A stretch of DNA of 28,438 nucleotides from a virus. Of this stretch, positions 6,887 to 13,136 are shown one piece after another. Numbering within the stretch: position 1 is the first letter of the stretch; each line of letters opens with the position of its first letter. Location of the stretch: positions 1 through 28,438 of IMG/VR virus record IMGVR_UViG_3300048929_000150; one strand, 5' to 3'. The notes under the pieces were generated by a model that was not told where the DNA came from, ran no database searches, and worked only from the letters and a program-made list of their open reading frames with translations. The translations under genes were made by a program, and so were the position numbers.

Positions 6887-7753
6887 ATGGATAAAATTGA
6901 CGTCGGTTCGCCACTCGCTGGCGAGCGTCGCGATCGCTTTTTTGCGCGCGCCGTCGGGACAAAGTTTGAAGCTAAAACTGAGGGCAATGGCACCATTATC
7001 GATCTCTACGACGAGATTGGATACTGGGGCACCAACGCCCGATCATTCCGCAGCCGCTTGCGAGAGGCGACTGGAGACATCACGCTCCGCATCAACTCAC
7101 CGGGCGGCGATGTGTTTGATGGGATTGCGATTTACAACGACCTGCTTGCCTACGATGGCAAGGTGAAGGTCGAGGTCGTCGGCCTGGCGGCATCAATTGC
7201 ATCAATCATTGCGATGGCTGGTGACGAAATCACTATCGCTGAAAACGCGTTTTTCATGATCCACAACGCGTGGACCATCGGAGTGGGCAACCGACACGAC
7301 TTTTCTGATGTCGTCGGCACGCTCACCAAGATCGATGACGCATTGGCCCGCACTTACGCGGCCCGCACGAATACCGGTATCCGCCAGATCAAGACGTGGA
7401 TGGATGACGAAACATGGCTCACCGCAAAGGAAGCTGTTGATGCTGGTTTTGCCACTGCAGAAGCGGCCACGGCCGATCCTAAGGCCCGGTTTGATTTATC
7501 CGTCTTCGGTTCCGTCCCAGACGCGCTGAAATGGCGTGATGACGGCAACGACGAAGCGCCAACCAAACGAGACATGGAACGAGCACTCACGCAGGACGCT
7601 GGGTGGTCACGATCCAAGGCCCGCGCAGCTTTGCGCGAGGTTGAAACAAGCGACGAACCGACCAAGCAGGACGCTGGCGACAAAGTCGATTTCACAGCAC
7701 TTGCCGAGGCCGTTCGTGCCGTATCGGCTTCATTCAATCAGGAGGTCAAATGA
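6887..7753 (+). CDS. ClpP-like prohead maturation protease
   Basis: This 288-residue protein has an S14 (ClpP-like) fold at about residues 33-200. Visible landmarks are INSPGGDVFDG (70-79), the nucleophile S103 in GLAASIASIIAMAG, and H126 in MIHNAW. The third catalytic residue is probably the acidic one at D174/E175 before TWLTAKEAVDAG. In HK97-type heads this enzyme removes the scaffold domain of the capsid protein and then leaves. The C-terminal 85 residues are charged and may tether it inside the prohead. The ribosome site is weak. Its stop overlaps the capsid start by ATGA, linking their synthesis. Confidence 0.95.
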   Translation: MDKIDVGSPLAGERRDRFFARAVGTKFEAKTEGNGTIIDLYDEIGYWGTNARSFRSRLREATGDITLRINSPGGDVFDGIAIYNDLLAYDGKVKVEVVGLAASIASIIAMAGDEITIAENAFFMIHNAWTIGVGNRHDFSDVVGTLTKIDDALARTYAARTNTGIRQIKTWMDDETWLTAKEAVDAGFATAEAATADPKARFDLSVFGSVPDALKWRDDGNDEAPTKRDMERALTQDAGWSRSKARAALREVETSDEPTKQDAGDKVDFTALAEAVRAVSASFNQEVK

Positions 7754-9102
7754 CCATCACTGCACAGGTCGCCGAACAGATTACGGCTGACATCAAGAAG
7801 TTTGGCGACGACGTAAAGGCGCTGAACGACAATACACAGCGCGAGCTCAAGGCGATGCGCGACGAAATTGACGCATCCGGCAAGAAGGTTGATCCACTCG
7901 TCGCCGAAAAGATCGAAAAGTACGCAGCATCGGTCGAGACGAAGCACCTCGCTCTCGAGAAAGGTCTGCAGGCCGTCAACGACAACATCGAGAAGATCGA
8001 TGCAGTCCTCAAGCGTCCAAACGCTGGCGGTTGGTCTGGTGACGAAGGTGCCGCCGATGCAAAGGCCGCATTCGAGTTTGCCAAGGCGAAGCTGGCCAAT
8101 GCTGGTAAGCTTGGCATCAATACCGAGATCGTTGCCGACGAAGAAGCATACGCCGCTTACGCAGCGTCGTTTGCCCCTTACATGCGCGCTCGTTCTGACG
8201 CTGCTATGCCAGCCTCTGTTCAGGCTGCAATGCAGACCGGTTCTGACCCTGACGGCGGCTACCTTGTACCGAAGACCGTATCGAGCCGCATCATCACTCG
8301 CGTCTACGAAACTTCGAACCTTCGCGCACTGGCGACTGTCGAATCCATCGGCGGCAAGGAGCTCGAAATTCCGCGCGATGAAGGCGAGTTCGGCTATGGT
8401 GGCTGGGTAGGCGAAACTCAGGCTCCGTCTGAGACATCGACTTCGCAGGTCGGCGTGTCAAAGATCTTCGCTCACGAGATGTTTGCGGAACCTCGCGTTA
8501 CCCAGAACATGCTGGAAGATGCCGGTCTCGATATCGAGGCATGGGTCGCCAACAAGGTCGGCGAACGCATGGGTCGCATCGAAGCAACTGCATTCTTCAC
8601 TGGTACCGGTGTGAACCAGCCACGCGGTCTTTTGACATATGGCGCAGGTACTTCCAACGGCCAGATTGAGCAGGTTGTTTCTGGTGGCGCGACCACGATC
8701 ACGTCGGACGCGCTGTACAATCTCGTATTCCAGCTCAAGGATTACTACACCCAGAACGCCAACTTCCTGATGAAGCGCACCACTGTTCGCGACATCATGA
8801 AGCTCAAGGATGGTCAGGGCAACTACCTCTGGCAGATGGGCGACATCAAGGGCGGCCAGCCGGCTACTATCCTCGGTTATGCGGTCAATCGTTGCGAAGA
8901 CATGCCTACTGTTGCTGCCAGCTCGCTGTCTGTTGCATTCGGTGACTTCAAGGCAGCTTACACGATTGTCGATCGCCTCGGCCTCACGCTGCTTCGCGAC
9001 AACCTGACCGCTAAGCCTTGGGTTAAGTTCTACACTCGTCGTCGCGTTGGCGGTGATGTCGTGAACTTCGAGGCAGTCAAGCTGCTGGTCACTTCGGCCT
9101 AA
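7750..9102 (+). CDS. major capsid protein with N-terminal scaffold domain
   Basis: This 450-residue protein is HK97 gp5-like. Residues 1-90 are a charged coiled coil, the delta/scaffold domain. A linker precedes the capsid core starting near SDPDGGYLVP (165-174), the usual mature N-terminal region. The core contains the P-domain and A-domain pattern through GLTLLRDNLT near the end. The likely protease cut is between the coiled coil and residue 165; the exact bond is not determined. GGAGG just upstream gives strong translation. Codon choice is noticeably more uniform than in neighbours, as expected for a highly expressed gene. A hairpin follows immediately. Confidence 0.97.
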   Translation: MTITAQVAEQITADIKKFGDDVKALNDNTQRELKAMRDEIDASGKKVDPLVAEKIEKYAASVETKHLALEKGLQAVNDNIEKIDAVLKRPNAGGWSGDEGAADAKAAFEFAKAKLANAGKLGINTEIVADEEAYAAYAASFAPYMRARSDAAMPASVQAAMQTGSDPDGGYLVPKTVSSRIITRVYETSNLRALATVESIGGKELEIPRDEGEFGYGGWVGETQAPSETSTSQVGVSKIFAHEMFAEPRVTQNMLEDAGLDIEAWVANKVGERMGRIEATAFFTGTGVNQPRGLLTYGAGTSNGQIEQVVSGGATTITSDALYNLVFQLKDYYTQNANFLMKRTTVRDIMKLKDGQGNYLWQMGDIKGGQPATILGYAVNRCEDMPTVAASSLSVAFGDFKAAYTIVDRLGLTLLRDNLTAKPWVKFYTRRRVGGDVVNFEAVKLLVTSA

Positions 9103-9108
9103 TCATCA

Positions 9109-9134
9109 GGGGCGCCAAAAGCGCCCCGTTTCCC
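9109..9134 (+). terminator. hairpin after capsid gene, partial terminator/attenuator
   Basis: GGGGCGC (9109-9115) pairs perfectly with GCGCCCC (9121-9127) around CAAAA. The tail GTTTCCCT is a weak T run, so partial read-through or mRNA 3' protection is likely. It would let capsid mRNA exceed the downstream messages. Confidence 0.6.
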
Positions 9135-9156
9135 TCTACGATAGGAGTTAGGCCAT

Positions 9157-9543
9157 ATGGCTAAACGCGATCTCTTTTCAAATATCGGCGTTATTGCGTC
9201 GATTGCTCCCGCCGTCCTTACGGCAACTACCAATGGCACCGGTGCTGACCTCCGCCCATACAATTCCGCCACAGTGGTAATCAACACCGGCGCGATTGCA
9301 GGTTCTGGCAACTTCACACCGAAGCTGCAGGAATCCGACGACAACGCAGCTTGGACTGATGTTGCTGCTGGTGACCTGCTCGGCACGTTCCCAACTGCAC
9401 TCGTCGCGAGTTCTGCGATCAAGGTCGGCTATAAGGGTACGAAGCGATACATTCGCCCAGTGCTGACGCTGAACTCTGGCACGTCCATCGCGGCTGACGC
9501 TGTCGTCATCGGCGGCCACGCGAACCTCGTGCCGGTAGCCTAA
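9157..9543 (+). CDS. capsid-associated accessory protein (putative decoration)
   Basis: This 128-residue protein is predicted to be all-beta, with repeated Thr/Ala/Gly-rich strands such as NSATVVINTGAI and a WTDVAAGDLLGTF segment. I know similar proteins directly after the capsid gene in other alphaproteobacterial siphophages, without a proved role. A head-decoration or stabilising protein is the natural guess from position and fold. The ribosome site is AGGAG at 9143-9147. Its TAA overlaps the ATG of the next gene. The function is unproven. Confidence 0.75.
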   Translation: MAKRDLFSNIGVIASIAPAVLTATTNGTGADLRPYNSATVVINTGAIAGSGNFTPKLQESDDNAAWTDVAAGDLLGTFPTALVASSAIKVGYKGTKRYIRPVLTLNSGTSIAADAVVIGGHANLVPVA

Positions 9544-9866
9544 TGCCGGTCGTTCTCAAGCCGTTCTACTTCGCGTCGGACGGCTTCACGGTTGAGAGCT
9601 TGGTTCCAGGTGACAACCGTGACTTTGGCGCATCGACTGACGGACTGGTGACTGAGGGGTTTGTGGATCTCGATCCAGTGGAACCTCCAGCAGAACCTAG
9701 CCCAGAGCCTGAGCCGACACCAGAGCCAACACCGGAACCAGAACCAGAGCCGGTGATTGAGGCAGTCCCTGAGCCGGTTGTCGAGCCAGAGCCAGAAACT
9801 CTCCCGGTTGAGTCTGTGACACAGGATCTTCTGCCGGTCGAACCTGTCAAAAAGCGGGGCAAGTAA
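9543..9866 (+). CDS. Pro-Glu repeat protein
   Basis: This 107-residue protein starts at ATG 9543 in a TAATG overlap. Residues 1-45 look folded (KPFYFASDGFTVESLVPGD). Residues 46-86 are a low-complexity Pro/Glu tract with repeated PEPEP and TPEP units, and the end is basic (KKRGK). The tract should form a stiff, acidic, extended rod. The place between the decoration-like protein and the connector suggests a virion-linked fibre or spacer, for example a head appendage, but this is inference. No enzymatic motif is present. Confidence 0.7.
   Translation: MPVVLKPFYFASDGFTVESLVPGDNRDFGASTDGLVTEGFVDLDPVEPPAEPSPEPEPTPEPTPEPEPEPVIEAVPEPVVEPEPETLPVESVTQDLLPVEPVKKRGK
9678..9800 (+). repeat. Pro-Glu coding microrepeat
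   Basis: A degenerate 6-nt repeat (CCNGAR, encoding Pro-Glu) with occasional ACA insertions runs through codons 46-86 of the gene. Such tracts vary in length by slippage, so copy number may differ between related phages. Confidence 0.7.
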
Positions 9867-9868
9867 CC

Positions 9869-10456
9869 ATGCTTAAGCTAGTGACGCCTCCGGCCGAGCC
9901 AGTCGTGTCACTGGCTGAAGCGAAGTCTCATCTGCGTGTGTTTCACGACGACGAAGACGCTTACATCGAAGCTTTGGTTTCGACAGCGACTGGCCTTATT
10001 GACGGCGCCGACGGATGGCTCGGAAGGGCCATCTGCGAGCAAGAATGGCAATTCAATCTGGATCGCTTTCCATGCTCCGACGAGTACGGCCATGCAGGTC
10101 GAATTTACATTCCGCTAGCGCCATTGAAATCTGTTGATAGCGTCGAGTTTACGGCCAGCGATGGCACGGTGACGAACCTATCAGGTTTTCGTACTTTTGG
10201 TGTGGGGTCGACCCAGCCGGCCTACATTGTGCCCGCTGTTGGAAACTCCTGGCCAAGCGTAGTTCGCGAGCCGGAGAGTGTTCGGATCAAGTTCACAGCT
10301 GGATACGCAACAGTACCGCCAGGCATCAAGCACGCCATACTTTTGATGATCGGCCACTGGTACGAGCATCGCGAAGATGTTTCAGAGGGCAATCTTGTGG
10401 AAGTGCCGCTGGCTTCGCAATCGCTGCTGATGCCTCACCGGAACTGGCGAGGCTGA
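9869..10456 (+). CDS. head-tail connector (gp6-like / phiE125 gp8 family)
   Basis: This 195-residue protein opens with VSLAEAKSHLRV and a helical gp6-like bundle (residues 13-50). A beta insert follows (RIYIPLAPLKSVDSVEF), then the helix KHAILLMIGHWYEHREDV near the C-terminus. This order is characteristic of the phiE125 gp8 / HK97 gp6-like connector family, whose dodecameric ring attaches beneath the portal. The length is typical. It stands 2 nt after the Pro-Glu protein gene and 2 nt before the next gene. Confidence 0.88.
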   Translation: MLKLVTPPAEPVVSLAEAKSHLRVFHDDEDAYIEALVSTATGLIDGADGWLGRAICEQEWQFNLDRFPCSDEYGHAGRIYIPLAPLKSVDSVEFTASDGTVTNLSGFRTFGVGSTQPAYIVPAVGNSWPSVVREPESVRIKFTAGYATVPPGIKHAILLMIGHWYEHREDVSEGNLVEVPLASQSLLMPHRNWRG

Positions 10457-10458
10457 TC

Positions 10459-10644
10459 ATGTGGTTGCGCTTTGAAAAGCCATTCGATTGGCGCCAGCCG
10501 GGTTTCACTGTGGCGTATCAACCGGGCGTCTTCAACGTAACACGCGCGTGTGCGGCGGAAGCTGTTGCCGCAAAGGCTGCTACTCCCACGAAGGAAAGAC
10601 CGAATGCCACCACGCAAAAGAGCGGGCGCAGGCGCGCTCACTGA
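10459..10644 (+). CDS. small phage protein of unknown function
   Basis: This 61-residue protein opens MWLRFEKPFDWRQPGFTVAY, a pattern I recognise from short proteins in the same place in other alphaproteobacterial phages, where it is likewise uncharacterised. It overlaps the next gene by 41 nt in another frame. A conserved aromatic/Arg N-terminal half is followed by an Ala-rich helix and a basic, likely disordered tail. It may assist connector assembly, but this rests only on position. Confidence 0.6.
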   Translation: MWLRFEKPFDWRQPGFTVAYQPGVFNVTRACAAEAVAAKAATPTKERPNATTQKSGRRRAH

Positions 10645-10960
10645 GCGCATCGGCTTCGAGAGTGAAGTTGAGGGCGATGACGGTTACGGCGGCGTGATTA
10701 TCGGTTTTGCTGAGCAGTTCATTGAGCCAGCTAGGTTGCAGCCACGTACTGGCAGTGAACCTGTTATTGCCAGTCGTCTCCAAGGCATCCAGCCGTTCAC
10801 TATGACCATTCGGAGCAATGAGCGCACACGCTCGATTACCTCGGCTTGGCGGGCTCGCAATAAACGCACCGGCGCCGTGTATGCCATCAAGACTGCCGTG
10901 AATATCGATGAGCGAAACCAGTGGATTGAGCTCATGGTGGTGGAAGGTGAGGCAGGATGA
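10604..10960 (+). CDS. head-tail adaptor (SPP1 gp16-like)
   Basis: This 118-residue protein is translated from ATG 10604, with AAGGAA 8 nt upstream; an in-frame upstream start at 10550 is rejected. It has the beta-barrel layout of the Phage_H_T_join family: a basic N-terminal arm (MPPRKRAGAGALTER), strands around residues 33-110, and a C-terminal WIELMVVEGE. It is the stopper or adaptor ring closing the connector. Its TGA overlaps the ATG of the following tail-completion gene (ATGA at 10957). Confidence 0.82.
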   Translation: MPPRKRAGAGALTERIGFESEVEGDDGYGGVIIGFAEQFIEPARLQPRTGSEPVIASRLQGIQPFTMTIRSNERTRSITSAWRARNKRTGAVYAIKTAVNIDERNQWIELMVVEGEAG

Positions 10961-11415
10961 AAATTCTAGGCCTCGAAAAGCTAAACCGAAAATTGGCGAA
11001 ACTTCCTGCCGCCGCTGAGAAGCGCATCAAGGAAGCGATGGGGCAGGGCGCCGACGAGATTGTCGCGCTCATGAAGTCGTTGGTTGCAGTGGAGAGCGGA
11101 GATCTTCGCGAATCCATCGGTTGGACTTGGGGCGACGCTCCGAAGTACAGCCAGAAAATCGCCACGGTAAAGTCAGGCGACGGCAAGCTGATTATCACGA
11201 TCTACGCCGGCAACAACAAGGTTCGATACGCTCACCTAGTCGAGTTTGCTACCAAGGCACACCAGAACGGCGGTCAGTTTCCAGGCACCCAACATCCTGG
11301 CACGCAGGCCCAGCCTTTTTTCTTCGTTTCGTACCGCGCGCTGCGCCGACGCACCAAGTCGCGCATTACACGCGCCATCAACAAGTCAGCGAAAGAGGTG
11401 GCGGCAGGTGGCTGA
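10957..11415 (+). CDS. HK97 gp10-like tail completion protein
   Basis: This 152-residue protein has the family layout: an N-terminal helix (LEKLNRKLAKLPAAAEKRI), a core with VESGDLRESIGW, the YAHLVEFAT motif (about residues 89-97) and a QPFFFVSYRAL segment near the end. These match the HK97 gp10-like family that finishes the tail end facing the connector. The overlap with the upstream gene is 4 nt and with the downstream gene 8 nt, so translation is coupled on both sides. Confidence 0.9.
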   Translation: MKILGLEKLNRKLAKLPAAAEKRIKEAMGQGADEIVALMKSLVAVESGDLRESIGWTWGDAPKYSQKIATVKSGDGKLIITIYAGNNKVRYAHLVEFATKAHQNGGQFPGTQHPGTQAQPFFFVSYRALRRRTKSRITRAINKSAKEVAAGG

Positions 11416-11806
11416 TCCAGTTCTAGAGCTACAAGGCGCTATCATCGCGCGACTGAGGGCGACATCAGGCGTTACCGCGCTTGTGGCTAATCGCATCGCC
11501 GATATTCCGCAATCCACATGGGTCAAACCGTACATCAACATTGGTCCGTCCAACTACGTCGCAGAACTAATTGACTGCGTCGACGGCGGCGAAGTGATGA
11601 TCCAAATCGATTGCTGGTCAGAATCTACGACTATGAAGGAAATTCGCGACGTCGCCGATGCGGTTCGTCGCGCACTCCGCAATTGGGAACCAACGTTGGC
11701 AACAAATGCCATCGTGACCTTCGATCCATGGCGCACCGATTACATCAGGGACGGCGCTATCAAGCAGGCTTCCCTGCGCTACACGGCCATCGTCGAAGAG
11801 CCTTAG
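11408..11806 (+). CDS. DUF3168 tail terminator-like protein
   Basis: This 132-residue protein most likely starts at GTG 11408, inside the end of the previous gene, with AGAGG about 10 nt upstream. An earlier in-frame ATG at 11246 would overlap deeply. It begins VADPVLELQGAIIARLRA, followed by VTALVANRIADIPQ, a VMIQIDCWS strand and a C-terminal ASLRYTAIVEEP. This is the DUF3168 pattern, which corresponds structurally to tail terminator proteins that cap tail-tube growth. A terminator hairpin follows. Confidence 0.88.
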   Translation: MADPVLELQGAIIARLRATSGVTALVANRIADIPQSTWVKPYINIGPSNYVAELIDCVDGGEVMIQIDCWSESTTMKEIRDVADAVRRALRNWEPTLATNAIVTFDPWRTDYIRDGAIKQASLRYTAIVEEP

Positions 11807-11830
11807 CGCCGCCAGCATTTCCCCAACACC

Positions 11831-11856
11831 AGCCGCCATTGAGCGGCTTTTTCTTT
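11831..11856 (+). terminator. rho-independent terminator
   Basis: AGCCGC (11831-11836) and GCGGCT (11843-11848) form a perfect 6-bp stem with a CATTGA loop and the tail TTTTTCTTT. It sits 15 nt before the tail-tube ribosome site and may reduce connector read-through or stabilise message ends. Confidence 0.75.
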
Positions 11857-11870
11857 ATCAGGAGGCCGTT

Positions 11871-12320
11871 ATGGCTCAGGCTACCACCATCAAGGGCGGT
11901 AAAATCCGTGTGCTGCTCGGCAACGGCGCTGACCCTGTGGTTTACAGTTCACCGTGCGGCTTTACGCAGCGATCGATCACCCTCAGCAAATCGCTCGAGG
12001 AGGTAAATATTCCCGACTGCCTTGATCCAGACAAAGTGGATTGGGTTGGTCGTGATGCGACATCCCTCTCCATGGCGATTTCTGGCGAAGGAGTGCTTGC
12101 TTCGGAAAGCGTTGATACATGGATCGAAGGTTTTGAAAGCATCGACAGCATCCCAGCTAAAGTTGAGTGGGAGTTCCCTGCGAAAACGATTACTTGGACC
12201 GGCCGCATGCACATCGAAAGCATGGAAGTCGGCGCAAACAACGGCCAGCGCGCAACTAATAACGTATCGCTCCAGAGCGACGGCGAGATGGTTCGCGTAA
12301 CCACTCCTGCGACCCCATAA
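11871..12320 (+). CDS. major tail tube protein
   Basis: This 149-residue protein has AGGAGG at 11860-11865 as a strong ribosome site. Its pattern fits the Phage_tail_2 tube family: an N-terminal strand pair (KIRVLLGNGADPVVY), a QRSITLSKSLEEVNIPDC segment, a central long loop and a C-terminal ATNNVSLQSDGEMV. Hexameric rings of this protein stack to form the tail. The length is normal for GTA-like/alphaproteobacterial siphophages. Its TAA overlaps the next ATG (TAATG). Confidence 0.88.
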   Translation: MAQATTIKGGKIRVLLGNGADPVVYSSPCGFTQRSITLSKSLEEVNIPDCLDPDKVDWVGRDATSLSMAISGEGVLASESVDTWIEGFESIDSIPAKVEWEFPAKTITWTGRMHIESMEVGANNGQRATNNVSLQSDGEMVRVTTPATP

Positions 12321-12700
12321 TGCGTGATGCTCGTATCGAATTGACCATCTGGGACGGAGACTATGAGTTCCGTCTTGGATGGGGAGAGATCGCACAGCTT
12401 CAGGAAAAGTGTGATGCGGGACCGCTCGTGATATTGCACCGTCTTGAGCACAAACTGTGGCGCTCAGAAGACATCGAAGCCACTCTGCGACTTGGTCTGA
12501 TTGGCGCTGGACGAAGGCCTGAAGATGCGACGAAAGTTATCAAAGAACACGTCAAGACCAGGCCGGTAGGCGAGTATGCATTGGCTGCGCATGCTGTTCT
12601 TGCTGCCGCTGTGTATGGCGCTCCGGATGAAACCGCGGGGGAGGTCGACGCAGCAAGTCAAATCGAACACAGCTTGATGAACTCCCTAACGGAAAGCTGA
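12320..12700 (+). CDS. GTA-type tail assembly chaperone, first frame
   Basis: This 126-residue protein begins MRDARIELTIWDGDYEFRLG and has the beta-hairpin start, GEIAQLQEKC helix, LRLGLIGAG segment and VLAAAVYGAP tail typical of the GTA TAC (Phage_TAC_11) family. Such proteins chaperone the tape measure before tube polymerisation. The last 23 codons overlap an open -1 frame that continues into the next chaperone segment. A G5 run at 12637-12641 is a possible slip site, so a longer fusion of about 184 residues may also be made. Gene position between tube and tape measure is canonical. Confidence 0.9.
   Translation: MRDARIELTIWDGDYEFRLGWGEIAQLQEKCDAGPLVILHRLEHKLWRSEDIEATLRLGLIGAGRRPEDATKVIKEHVKTRPVGEYALAAHAVLAAAVYGAPDETAGEVDAASQIEHSLMNSLTES
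12637..12641 (+). promoter_or_regulatory. candidate -1 ribosomal frameshift site
   Basis: Codons GCG GGG GAG contain GGGGG. A ribosome decoding GGG at 12638-12640 can slip back one base onto another GGG. The -1 frame is open only from 12631 (after TGA 12628-12630) to 12873, and the G run lies just inside that start. This is analogous to the lambda G/GT arrangement. No strong downstream pseudoknot was identified. Confidence 0.4.
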
Positions 12701-12732
12701 GATTTGCTGCGATCTACGGCACAGGGGCTGTA

Positions 12733-12873
12733 ATGGGCTTCACGCCTCAGCAGGTCAATGAAATGTCCATGTGGCAGTTCATGGCGGCAGTAGACGGGTA
12801 TGTCGAGGCAAACACTGCTGACGACAGATCCCTTACCACCAAAGAAATAGATGAACTGTGGGACTGGCTTTAA
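12733..12873 (+). CDS. tail assembly chaperone, second frame
   Basis: From ATG 12733 this encodes 46 residues, MGFTPQQVNEMSMWQFMAAV onward, a pattern found in the second tail chaperone of related phages. AGGGG (12723-12727) could serve as ribosome site. However, the frame stays open back to 12631. The upstream codons read GKLRFAAIYGTGAV, which looks like genuine protein, and no ATG, GTG or TTG lies among them. The full product may therefore come from -1 frameshifting out of the first chaperone gene. Its TAA is overlapped by the stop of a minus-strand gene. Confidence 0.72.
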   Translation: MGFTPQQVNEMSMWQFMAAVDGYVEANTADDRSLTTKEIDELWDWL

Positions 12874-13091
12874 CGGCCAGTTTTGTGAAGTTCATCATAC
12901 ATACAGTCTGCCCGCGACTTTCCGGGCTCCGCAACCGCACATTTTTCCGCCTTGAGATTATCTTTTGCTTCAAGGCATTTTTGCATTTCTGCCGAATCCT
13001 TGATCGCCAAGCATTTCGCGTCCCGGTCTGACTGAGCCGCACCAACCGTTGCGACCAATAAAATACAGGCCGAAAAAATCAGGGTTCTCAT
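12870..13091 (-). CDS. secreted protein with 12-residue cysteine repeat (moron)
   Basis: This 73-residue protein is on the opposite strand to the tail operon. The start at 13091 is set by GGGAGG, 6 nt upstream on the minus strand; a longer version from 13145 has no ribosome site and would enter the tape-measure gene. Residues 1-20 are a signal peptide (MRTLIFSACILLVATVGAAQ). The mature part has Cys at 27, 39, 51 and 63, exactly 12 apart, in repeats KCLAIKDSAEMQ, KCLEAKDNLKAE and KCAVAEPGKSRA, followed by DC. Export to the periplasm and disulfides are expected. I know no family. It is probably expressed in the prophage state or as an envelope-modifying cargo gene. Confidence 0.8.
   Translation of the reverse strand: MRTLIFSACILLVATVGAAQSDRDAKCLAIKDSAEMQKCLEAKDNLKAEKCAVAEPGKSRADCMYDELHKTGR
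12903..13016 (-). repeat. three-unit 12-codon Cys repeat
   Basis: Codons 26-63 of the minus-strand gene consist of three 36-nt units each opening with Lys-Cys, then a fourth Cys. The first two units are the most alike (KCL-x2-KD), suggesting internal duplication; the third has diverged. Confidence 0.65.
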
Positions 13092-13136
13092 AAGAATCCT
13101 CCCATTGCGACACCCACTCAGTAAGGCATTTCCCAA

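Noticed and set aside
9566-9862. Gly-Ser repeat frame on the minus strand
   Set aside because: It is the antisense reading of the Pro-Glu codons (CCNGAR read backwards), which mimics a GSG-repeat protein.
12691-12697. GGAAAGC as frameshift site of the tail chaperone
   Set aside because: In the reading frame used (GAA AGC) slipping to GGA AAG gives poor pairing for both tRNAs; the GGGGG run fits better.
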